Part shown: positions 35,558 to 45,564 of the stretch, piece after piece | How positions within the stretch are numbered: position 1 is the first letter of the stretch | Layout of the letters: every line of letters starts with the position of its first letter | Source of the DNA: Taxawa tesnikishii (nom. ined.) | Taxonomy: Eukaryota > Ascomycota > Dothideomycetes > Dothideales | DNA: 64,000 nucleotides | NCBI GenBank assembly: GCA_030247885.1 | Contig: JAPDRO010000001.1 | Span: forward strand, 1,612,001 to 1,676,000 | Direction: 5' to 3' | Translations under genes and position numbers: made by a program | Notes under the pieces: model-generated | What the model saw: the letters and a program-made list of their open reading frames with translations, nothing else | Database searches by the model: none | What the model was told of the DNA's origin: nothing

Positions 35558-35879
35558 GGGATTTTGGCGTTTTCACAGGTCGCTCAAGGGGACTTGTACG
35601 TTCTCGTTGAGCAGATGTGTAGCAATACCAGAGTCTTGCTAATGCCGTTACGCATGCAACCAAATCGTTAGATTCGTCACACGAAGTGTCTGAAGGAGAA
35701 CATGTGGTACAACAAACCGAGCGTCAAATGTACCCGGTTTGCCGATTGTGTGAGCCCATGTGTAAGGTTGGGCAATAGCCGTGCGCGTAAATGTAAGAGT
35801 TGGAAGAGCATAAATTTGAAAACACTAGATAAGTTTATGCGTATGTGAACCATTGCCATGGAGGCAAACTTCGGACAGG
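35558..35879. other. gap between convergent genes
   Basis: About 320 bases containing the 3' flanks of DBP6 and the transporter gene. No coding sequence recognised. Confidence 0.4.
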
Positions 35880-37543
35880 CTAATGGGTATACCTGAAGAA
35901 GGGGTTGTCGAGATCGCTGCGATCGGCAAACGCCATCTTCTCTCTCAACTCCTCCCTCTCCTCCGCACCCATGGCCGCCAGCTGCGCCTCCTTCTTCTTG
36001 TTCAAGCGATCGTTCAACAATCTCAAAACCATAATCACGAAACACAGCAGGCCCAACGTCACCACGATGGAGATCTTTCCGCCAATGTAGCCGGGCGCCT
36101 GGGTGGCCTGGAAGGTTTGAGTGCCGAGGATGTTACCGACGGCGAAGCAGACGAGCGTCATGGCGTTGGCGGTCACCTTCTTCGAGTGCCCCCGATGTTG
36201 GAGGCGTTCCAGGCCAGCATCAGCATGAATGCGGCGCCGAATGTTCCGGTCAGGAAACTCGCTGCCAGCAGGCCGGCCTTGTTGTGCGGTACGCCCTTGG
36301 GGTCGAATCCGATCATGAGTCCGGCGCCTAGGATGGTGGGCAGTGTGCAGATGAGCATGACGCTGGAGCGGTCGCGTAGCTTGTCCGAGAGGTAGCCGAC
36401 CAGCAACACGCAGATGACGCCAACGGCACCGCTGGGCATGGACATGATCAGCGCTTGCTTGGAGCTGTAGCCGAAGGTGGTGAGCAGGATGGAGTTGAAG
36501 TTGCTGAGACCTCCGTTGGGGATCGAGGAAAGCATCGTGCAGAGGCAGACGAGCCAGACACGTGGGTCTCTGAACGTTTCGAGGATTTGGTCTTTCTTCA
36601 GGTGGGCATTCTGCGTGCCGCTCTGGTTCTCCTTGACTCTGAGGAGTGCGGCAACCTTTTCCGCGTCTGTGAACCTCTTCGCCTTGACCGGAGAGTCGGG
36701 CAGCAGCAGCGCAACGAGCGCACCAATGACGACCGTCATGGCGCCAATAGCGACAAAGAAGATCCTCCACGGGGCGAACTTGGAGTGCGCAAACGAGACG
36801 CCATAGGCGAGCGCACCTCCGAAGATTTGTGTCAGACTGTTCATGACGTAGAAGAAGGACACCCTGCGGCCTTGCTCTTCCTTCTTATACCACATGGCAA
36901 TAATCAGGACAAGGATCGGTGCAACGCATGATTCGAAGACACCGAGGAGGGTGCGGCAGACTGCGAGGCCGGCAAAGTTTGTGCAGGCAGCGTGGCAGGC
37001 GAGGACGACACCCCAGATCATAATGTTGGTACCGAGATATAGGGAAAGACGGGCCAGCTTTTGCGCGAGGTATTCTGCAAAACGTCAGTACTCGCTGCTA
37101 ACCTCATTGAGAACGAGATGCGCACGGGTTGGGAATTCAGTGGCCAAGAAACCAATGTAGAACAACATGGACAGGTTGGAGTAGTCCTGTCCGTGCAGGT
37201 GAGTATCGGTGCGGATACCCATGACTGCGGTGTAGCTAAGCGTCGTTTTGTCCAAGAATTGCAGGAAATACACGCAGGCGAGCAGCGGTGCAATGGTGAA
37301 GTCGATCTTGCGCCTGAGCCGGGCAAGTGCCTTTGGATCTTCGAGAATGGCTTTGCCTTCGGCAGCAATCTCTGCGGCACGTGGGTGGTTCTCCAAGAAG
37401 GCAAGGGCTTCATCTGCGTCGGCCAGGGAGGTAACAGTGGTGATCTGGTGCCCAGAGACGATGGAGGACTTGCGGCCGTCCAGTGCGCCGAATGGGTCGG
37501 GCTGCACCTTCTCCTGCACGTTCTTCTCGTCGGAGAGAGACAT
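35880..37543 (-). CDS. MFS transporter, anion:cation symporter (Dal5/allantoate permease-like) family
   Basis: Plasma-membrane importer for an organic anion; the substrate cannot be read from sequence. Two exons: 37543-37126 (start MSLSDEKNVQEKVQPDPFGA) and 37074-35880, with a 51-nt intron whose splice joins ATEFPT to QYLAQKL. Family features: PLLACVYFLQFLDKTTLSYT, TNIMIWGVVLACHAACTNFA, CRTLLGVFESCVAPILVL, MWYKKEEQGRRVSFFYVMNS and LPDSPVKAKRFTDAEK. Twelve hydrophobic segments are expected over 537 aa. The frame slips at the CCCCC run 36189-36193 (plus strand). One more base gives NASNIGGHSKKVTANAMTLV, the conserved start of the ninth helix region. Confidence 0.9.
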
Positions 37544-38742
37544 GGTGGTTGATCCCAGGTAATGGTTAAGGGAGGATAGGAGAGGAGAAACGGAGGGATG
37601 GTAGTTAGGAGAAAGAGGAGGAGAAAGAGGAGGAGAAGCGCGCAAGGCAGGTTGCTATCCTTCGAGAGGCAGACCTCCGGAGGGGGCACGACGCATATAT
37701 ACACTTGAAACGCGTGGAGGGTTAAGCCCTTTTAGGCATGCGGGTTGAGGAAATGGAGAGGAGATAGGCAGATCATTCTCACGATTCACAATGGAATGCC
37801 TTATCTGGACCGTTGCTCCCGCGGCAATGGTCGGCCGAACGATGCTGGTAGCCATGGCGGTGCCAATTGCAGGTTTCGCGTGGTCGGTGTTGATCTCCGT
37901 GGACAGGCATGCTCTGTGGTGAAGGTGGGGTAGTGTTTGTACCGTGGAAGCGACGGATTAGGAAGGAGGTTATGCCTCGAACAAGCTCGGCCAAGGAAGC
38001 TTGTGGCGAAACCGAGTCGAGTCAGGCTTGCGATATCTGATAGCGCTTCAGCTTTTCATAGGTAACGACGCTATTCTGGTCGCTGCACGAAAGCAGAGGA
38101 TTTTTGCCAGGCTTCCATGCTGTGTAACCCAGCCTACTGTGCATCTATGATACCCTGTGTTGTGCAATCGCATGAATGATGCTCGCTCTATCCCTGTCCC
38201 TACGCCCTGTCCCTATGCCCTATCCCTATCTGCGGCCTAGCGCGCGGCCGGCAAGTAGAGGAGGCGCGGGATAGACCCGCCCTTGCCTTGGACGCTCAGC
38301 GGTTCGACTTCAGGCGAAAACATTTAGGAAGCAACTGATAGACAGATAACCAGCCTCTTTACGTCGAGGTGTTATTCATTTTCAAACTCTGTCCCAACAA
38401 CTGATTAGGAAAGCAGGCTTGAAACAAGACATGCCTCTCTCACCAAATTGTTGCGTATGCCTTCCTGCCTTCCTGCCTTCCTGCCTGCCTGCCTGCCCGC
38501 CTGCCTGCCGCAGCCGTGCGGCAGGACAAGAGCGCCTTCAGGCTTGGCTGCAGTGAGGCTGTGGGAGGCTGTAACGACAACTGATCATGCAATGTTCAGC
38601 TGGGCTTGCAGAGGAAAGCAACAAGTTACTCTCATGAAAGACCGAAGTCATGTTATGTATCGATTCTCTATCTCATTTCACGAACCGCTTCTCCATTCCA
38701 ATTTCTACTTAGCTCCCTTGCACCTTCACGTAGCTGTTCGCA
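37544..38742. other. divergent upstream region with low-complexity patches
   Basis: About 1.2 kb between the transporter start (leftward) and the HeLo-like gene (rightward). It contains short TCCCTATGCCC-type repeats near 38188-38226 and a CCTG-rich microsatellite at 38459-38509. No gene recognised. Confidence 0.45.
38459..38509. repeat. (CTTC/CTGC)n microsatellite
   Basis: About 50 bases of tetranucleotide units (CCTT then CCTG), 235 bases upstream of the HeLo-like gene. Confidence 0.8.
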
Positions 38743-40500
38743 ATGTCTTTTGGGACCAGCGTTAGCGATGCAATATCCATCTCGCAGCTTGCCTGGCAGA
38801 CGTACGATGCTCTCAGATATGCACCAAAAGATTTCGAGGGCGTCCAGATGGAGGTTGGGTCATTGCTGACCGTCCTGCGAACGATCGACGAAGAGCGCAC
38901 ATTACCTTACTCAGCCCTCCGTCGCGCCCCGCCCGAGAAGAAGGAACACTTCCGTATCGTTCTACAGAACTGTCGCAACGGACTCGAAAAGCTTCAGGCG
39001 CTCGTTTTCAGATGCTCTAGCCTCGGACGGGACAAAGAGAGGAAATTCCTCGAACGCATCGATTTCGCGAGAAAAGGAAAGCAGGAGCTCAGGGACAAGT
39101 TGGCGATCCATACCAGCAGCCTGAACATGATGTTGACGAGTATCACGCATAGTTCTCTGGGGAGACTGGAAGAAATGTTTGCCACGTCCGGTATCGGTCT
39201 CACGGCTAGGCAAACACGCAGCCCGCCTGGAGATGTTCTGGGTGCGGTCACACGGGATCTGGAGCTTGAGGGCATCAAACCCACAGACATGGCTTGCTTT
39301 GAGGATGAGTTGAGGGACTATCTGCGCCACCTCGCACGGGGAGGCCCAGCCATTCCCTGGAAGGATTTTGCTGCATCTAGAGGAAGTCACTTCGACGAGC
39401 GTACGGTTCGAAGCCCAAACCCCTCAAGAGAAAGTGACTTCGACGAGCGTATGGTTCGAAGCGCAAACTTCAAAAGAGGAAGTAGGGCGCGCGTGGATAC
39501 CGAGAAGAAACGGAAAGCGGAGGAGGAAATGCTTCGGCTGCGCATCGCCAAGGAGAACCTGGACGCGGAGGCGAAGCAGGAGGCGCTGAACAAGCAGGTG
39601 AAGTCCGACAAGACGGCCGCGACGGCAAAGCAGAAAGCCGTCAAGCAAGCCCTACTCGACAAGATGGAGCGCGAGAGGATAGCTGCAGAGGAGCGCGAGC
39701 ACCATAAATCCCTCGTCGAGCAGTATTCCAAGAAGGGGCCTGAGGACAAGAAGAAGAAAAAGAAGGAGGAGGAAGGAGAGAAGGAGAGGGAAGAGCGCGA
39801 GTATGACGAGTTTCAAAATGCATTCACCGACATGTTCTCCATAGACGACATCCTCGCACCGTCTACGGCACCGCCGCCGCAGTACAGTCTCCCTTCTCGG
39901 GGCGGCCAAGAAGAGAATGGATCACATGCGGATGTGTCTGGACCTGCTCCAAGCTTACAGGAAAATCCAATACCTAGCTCGACTTCCAAGTCAACTCTAG
40001 ACGTCGCTTCGACCTCTGGTGAGCGTCAGCTAGAGCTTGAAATCGGAGCCGCGAAGGAGAAATTCAAGAAACTCCGAAAAGAGCTGGACGCGGCCGAGAG
40101 GGCAGGCGATCGGAGCAAAGCGGACGGCATTCGTTTCCTCGACATGCCAGAGCAGGAAGAACAATTGGACCGCCTGAGCAGAAAACTGCGGGAACTTCGG
40201 AGTAGCACCGGACCAGCTACTTCGCCCGCAAGACCACCGCCATCATCCTGTGAGTCGAGACGCCGTACGTTGCTCTTCGGCTAACACCGTGCAGTGTCGC
40301 CAATCTCCCGAAAACCGGTGCTAAGTTGCGACGTCTGCGGTAGTCACGACTCGGACATCTTTTACCACTGTGCGTGTAACAACGACGACTTTGACATTTG
40401 TGAGCGCTGCGCCGATAGAGGTGAGCCGTGCAACGATAGCACACACGTGCCCACCGTGAAGCGTCAACGATGGAGGTCGTCAGAGGAAAGAGACCTTTAA
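38743..40500 (+). CDS. HeLo-like / STAND-type N-terminal domain protein with coiled coil and ZZ zinc finger
   Basis: Two exons (38743-40249, 40295-40500) with a 45-nt intron give 570 aa. Residues 1-200 (MSFGTSVSDAISISQLAWQT, EVGSLLTVLRTIDEE, LQNCRNGLEKLQALV) resemble the helical N-terminal domain of fungal STAND immune receptors (HeLo-like). No NACHT or NB-ARC ATPase follows. Instead come a twofold repeat (residues 215-246), a highly charged Lys/Glu coiled coil (about 245-355), a disordered Ser/Pro linker, a second coiled coil (about 425-490) and a C-terminal ZZ-type zinc finger: CDVCGSHDSDIFYHCACNND then DFDICERCADRG. The layout suggests a signalling or cell-death adaptor; this is inference. 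The assignment of the N-terminal fold rests on pattern only. Confidence 0.75.
39385..39480 (+). repeat. in-frame 48-bp tandem duplication inside HeLo-like gene
   Basis: Two adjacent 48-base copies encode SHFDERTVRSPNPSRE and SDFDERMVRSANFKRG. They lie between the helical domain and the coiled coil and are partly diverged. Confidence 0.85.
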
Positions 40501-40729
40501 AGCTGGGTAGAAGCTCCATCGGTCGTTGTGGGGAAGGTTGGCTCAGAGGGCCCATGGCATGACCCAACTGAATTTCACACGGCTGCTGATCAAGAACTTA
40601 CCGCAATACGTACGAACACGCATGCTCGGCATCACACCATCACACAGTTTTGTTCAGCGTTTTAGTGTTTTTAAAGAAAGAAAAAAGGGATTGGTGTGTA
40701 GAGCAGCTTTTTCCAATCAAGCTATCCGT

Positions 40730-43700
40730 CTACTCATCCCACCCCTCCTCGGTCTCACTAGCCAAGCTCGCCCCGCTCAAACTCGGTGTCTCATTCGCCT
40801 TGTCTTTCTTTCCCATCTTGCCTGTGAACACGCTACTCCAGCTCCTACCCTCCCTCTTCTCCTTGTCCCGCCTGTCCCTGCCCTCTTCCCTCCCAGGCGT
40901 CGCCAGGCTGCCCACGCTCGTGTTCATCTCCCCTTCTCCCTCCTCGCCCACCGCGCCCTCGTTCTCGGAGCCCTTGAACCGCTGCTTCTTATCGCGGTTG
41001 AAGACCGGCAGGCCAAACTTGCCGGACGAGGATTTGCGCGTGAGCTTTTGCATAAAGGTCTCTTTGCCGGAGGCGGAAGAGGGCGTCTGAGCTTCGGAGG
41101 GAGTGTAGGAGGCCGAGCGGTCGAGCGAGGTGCGTGAGCTGTACTCGTGCAGACTGCTGTCTGCCGTGGTCACGGACCGTGTGTCGCGGGACTTGCGGGA
41201 TTGGGGTGGAGAGAAGTCGTACTCCGGGCCACGGAGCGGCGGCGACGTCGGTGTGGCGGTATCCTCGGTCACGGTGATGGGCGTGGTGCGGGAGGAAGAG
41301 GCTTCTTCGGCAACGGAAGTGTCTTTGTCTTTGTTCTTAGCTTTCTTGTCGCTACCGCGGGAGAACAAGCTGAAGCTCTTAGCTGTAGGGTTGAGTTTTG
41401 CGGGTTGGGGCGACTCTTTCGGCTGGGCGGGCTTGGTGCCAATAGGCGCTTGAGCGGGAGGATTGGGTGGGAGAATATCTGGGTCGTCGACATCGTCTTC
41501 CATGATGTCGTAGGCCACGCCGGACGCACCATGTTGAGTCGACGGGCGTCTCGAGGGGTGGCGAGAGCCCCATGTCCGACTCGGACCGATCGGGTTGGGC
41601 TGCGGCATCCCCCAATCGGCACTGAGCGGGCTGCTGCGCTGACCAAACGGCTCGTTCCAGGGCCCGAAGCCCCAATTTGTGCTATCCTGAGAGGGTCTTG
41701 GTAGCTCGATGGAATGCGTGGAACCAGGACGCGGTGATGCAGGTCTGTCACCACCAAGGATTGCGGGCCATCCGTCAAGCTTAGTGCCACCGAACATGTT
41801 GTAAGCGCGTCTGCGCACGGCTATGTTCTTGTTTGCGGATGACTCTGCCCCGGAAGACCTGGTGGATGCGTTTCTGTTCAGGATGCTGCCGAAGAAATTT
41901 CCCGAGTGGCTGCTGTTTCGACGGCGTCCTATACCTGGGGAGCCTGTTTCGGTCTCTTCGGGCGTACCTCGCGGCATTGACTGACTCTGGGTCTTAGACA
42001 ATGTGCCCAGGGTGGGCCCTTCTTCAGACATGGTCTTGCCCCGTGGACGGTTTGCAAACTTGTCAAGACCGAGAATTTGTGTGAAACGACTGCCACTTTG
42101 CGCAGCACTGCCACTTGCTGCACGATTCGATCTGATCGATCGTATAGACTGCCGATCGCTATCCAGGATGTTCTGCGGCGAAAAAGTGAGGTTGTTGGTA
42201 CTGGCTTGCGGGCTGGCAAATACACTCGGAGAACGACTGCTTGCAGAGCCGGGTGATGTCGGTCCTGGAGGAGGAGCCATCTCCAAGGTCTGAGGCGCGC
42301 CCAACCCAGGGATCATGCCCAGGCCAGGGATAGGGCCAAGTCCTGGTAGTATGTTTGCGTTAGATGCATGACGGCCCTCAGAGCTTCCATCATCGCTTGC
42401 ACGGCTCCTGAATTCCGCGGAAGGCTGCAAGCTCGGTGGCGAGTCTTCGTCAACGTTGCTAAGCAGACCCGCTGGTAACAACTCGGCTCCAACACCTGGG
42501 CTCAATGGAGCGCCTGCAGTCAACGCTTCAACATCAGCGCTCGACATGCCAGAGCCGCCTTGGTCCATGGGTTGCCTAGGTAGCACAGTCATGCCGTTGC
42601 TGTAGTTGAAGAAGGGAGATGTCGAAGGCGGGAAAGAGGGCGACAAGTTTGGAATGCCGTTGCTGAACGAAGGTGCAGAGGTTACTGGGAAACCGGAGCT
42701 GGAAGAAGCATTTGTGGTGACAGGGCCACTTGGCGTGCGCCTTTGCTGTCGCAGGCTGCTGGCACGCGAGATTGTTTGTTCGAACGGAGGCGGTGCCGGA
42801 GGCATCTGAACAAGCTCAGCTTGCCTCTGCCTGAGTCCTGCCATCTCCTGTGAAACCATTGCATAATGTTGCCGAGCGGCGTCCAGAGCTTGAAACGCAT
42901 TCCTGTAGTCTTCAGCCATACCACTCATTCTCTCATTCCAATACCGGTCCTCTTCAGCTTCTTGTACTATGAGTGCATCGTTTGGTTCCGCATTCTCGGC
43001 ATTGACGGGAGAGTTGTTCTTGTCTCGCTCCAGTGCTTTGATCTGACTGCTTCTTTCCCTGTTTTCTTCTTCCACGGCCTTCAGCATGCCCAGTTCTTGC
43101 GCGTGTTTCTCCTGCAGTGCAGCTTTCTCCTTGGCCGCGTGTTCCAAAAGGCCTTCTTGTCCGCCTCAAGCCGTGTCATCTCTTCTTCCATCTCCTGAGC
43201 GTCCTTCTCCCACAGAGCAGTGTCGTCCTTGAGTTTCTGCCTTTCATTCCTCTTCTCATTCAGAATCCGCTCCTGTGCCACTCTTTTGCTGTGCGCTGCT
43301 GCATTGTCGCGTTCCAGAGCGTTGACTTCCTTCCTGAGCTTCCTCGTGTTCTCCTCCTTCTTTTTGAGGTCCGCTCTCGCCTCATCGCGTTCCTTGAGCA
43401 ATTCTGCCTTTGTTGCCACAGCTTCCTGCTCTTCTTCCTGCAATTGTTTCTCCACCTCTCTTATCTCCCGCCCGGTGTCGTCGAATCTTTTGGCAAGCTG
43501 CTGCTGGCTCTCCTCGGGAACAGGTGGCTCGTTGCTCTCTTCGGGGACTGGTTGTTGGGTATCGATACCCAAAACAGCAGGAGACGGCCTTCGCGCTGCT
43601 GTGCTTACACTCCTCCTTGGCTGTCCCGGTCCGTTGCTGACTTCGCGCACCATAGGCGGTGCAACGGTAGGTAAAGGTAAAACATCAGGGAATGCCTTCA

Positions 43701-44503
43701 GCGGCCGGATAACGATGGCGCTTTGTTCCGGAGGAATCTCTTCGTCGTCGGATGTAGAAGAAGCAGCAGCAGTAGAAAAGAAATCGCCAGACTCGGCAGG
43801 CTTCGTGAATATGCGGATTGGTTCGCTTGGACTGCGGAAGTCTTGGGCATTTACGACGATAAGGCGTATGACATAGAAGTGTTCTGGCTGCAGGCCAGAT
43901 ATAACAATTGACGTCTCTGAATGTGAAACGTCGCCGACGATTCTGCCATTGACCTGGACTTCGTGTTTGTGTGTTGACCTCCGATCGTCTGCGGGCTTCC
44001 AGTGAATAACGACGCCATTCGCCTTTATATCGGCAAGGTCTATAGTGGGACCGACGGGTATTTCGAAGCCCAGCAGGCTGACGAGCTCATCGAGGGGTTT
44101 GTTCAGTACTTGAAATGCGCGATATATGATCCTGCGCGTGGTTGGTTAGCGGGGGTCGCGGACAGGGCCACGGGTTGAATAGGAAGGAAGGCGGTGCGGT
44201 GTAGCTGCACACGACATGATGGAAGTAGAAGCTTGGTCAGGAGAAGAAGGAGAAGAAGAAGCGGAAGAAGCAGAAGGAGCGTGGTTCTTGCGGTGCAACA
44301 AGACAAGCGGGCGAGGCGTACCAGGCAAGGGCTGCAAAAATGCAGAGCGAGTTGAAGGAAGCGGTGAATAGGAAGGAGAAGCCGTCCAGCAGCATCATAA
44401 GACGCACGACGAGAGGAGCAGATGCGCCGAGCACGAGTGTCGCGTTTCGATGTAGCAGCAGAGGCGTGCCTGTGCCTGTGCCTGTGCCGCCTCCACTATC
44501 CAT
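40730..44503 (-). CDS. membrane-anchored fibronectin type III / coiled-coil protein with long disordered tail
   Basis: About 1,194 aa from two exons (44503-44322 and 44131-40730). Exon 1 starts MDSGGGTGTGTGTP and carries a hydrophobic helix (MMLLDGFSFLFTASFNSLCI then FAALAW). An FN3 domain follows: IDLADIKANGVVIHWKP, KHEVQVNGRIVGDV, SIVISGLQPEHFYVIRLIVV and SPSEPIRIFTKPA. Then comes a long coiled coil (residues about 270-480) with many Glu/Lys/Gln heptads. The rest is Ser/Pro-rich and disordered, ending near FNRDKKQRFKGSENEG. The frame slips at the AAAA run 43146-43149; one more base joins LEADKKAF to LEHAAKEKAALQEKHA. Exon 1's Gly-Thr repeat comes from a GTGCCT microsatellite. Function unknown; it could be a tethered scaffold. 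Confidence 0.8.
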
Positions 44504-45564
44504 TGTCGGGCGCAAGGAAGGAACGACGTCGCAACTGCCATTCAAAAGAGAAACGTCCAGACAGGGCAGGCGTGAGATGGATGTGGGCGTGGGCGTGGGC
44601 GTGGGCGTGCGCCTTCTATGTTCGGTGCAAGAGGAGGAGTTGATTATGATATTAGGCGGTTTGAGTTTGACTCTCTCTCCTTGTACTTGGCACTGAGTTT
44701 GACTCTCTCTCTCTCTCTCTCTTTCTCTCTCCCCTTGTACTGTACTTAGCACCAAGGCAGTTAGTCCAGTTTGCTTTCGAGCCCTAAGGAAGTGGGACTC
44801 TCGTTTGAGCCGAGACGGGCCGAAGGGATGTGGCTGCGAGAGGGCTGCAGATGGCTTGATAACCACGCTTGTGCAGCTTGTGCAGCTCGTGCAGCGTCCA
44901 CCACAAAAGATGCTACGTGAAACGCGTGTGCATAAGTACAAGTCTACACCGTGCTTGTGCGGCTGCTCTGTTGCCTCTTGGTTCGGGCTCAAGCCTACGA
45001 TGCGACTGGTTACCGTCATTTGCCCTCGTCCTCGTCCTGCAAACTGCTAGCTGCAAACTGCTACCTGCAAACTGCTCCAAGGCCAGGCAAACCGCAGATA
45101 GATTGACACTAGTACTGTACTAGTGCCAACATGTAGTGTAGCGCAATATTCTCGCACCGTGTTCCGTGTTTCTCCCCGCGCTGACGGCTTTTTGCGTCTC
45201 CCGTCTTTCTCCCGGCCTTCGCGTTCGAGCTATGATGACGGGCAGCCGAAGGCTTATCACATGTTCGAACCTTTGCTTTCCGGCCCTTCCACCCTCTCAA
45301 CACCCATCTCTCCGTCCGTCTCTGTCCGTCTCTGTCCGTCTCTGCCTGCCTCTGTCTGTCTGTCCGTCTGTCTGTCTGTCCGTCTGTCTGTCCGTCCGTC
45401 TGTTTATCTGTCTATCTATCTATCTGTCTCCCCATAGCCGCCACACTGAAACACGTCTCGCGCAAACCATCCCCATCACATCTCTCAGTACCCGCTCCGC
45501 TCACTGAGCCCGCTTCCTATCCTTCTCTGCTCTCCCACTCCAGGCTGCTGCATTCTGCAGCGCT
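44504..45564. other. divergent upstream region rich in microsatellites
   Basis: About 1.06 kb between the FN3 gene and lipin. It contains (GGGCGT)n near 44584-44610, a TCTC run near 44700-44730, three copies of CTGCAAACTGCT at 45037-45078 and the long CTGT/CCGT array. Most of it is probably promoter and leader. Confidence 0.5.
45311..45430. repeat. (CCGT/CTGT/CTAT)n pyrimidine microsatellite upstream of lipin
   Basis: About 120 bases of tetranucleotide units, mostly CTGT with CCGT and CTAT variants, strongly strand-asymmetric in pyrimidines. It ends 135 bases before the lipin start codon, probably in the leader or core promoter. Confidence 0.85.
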
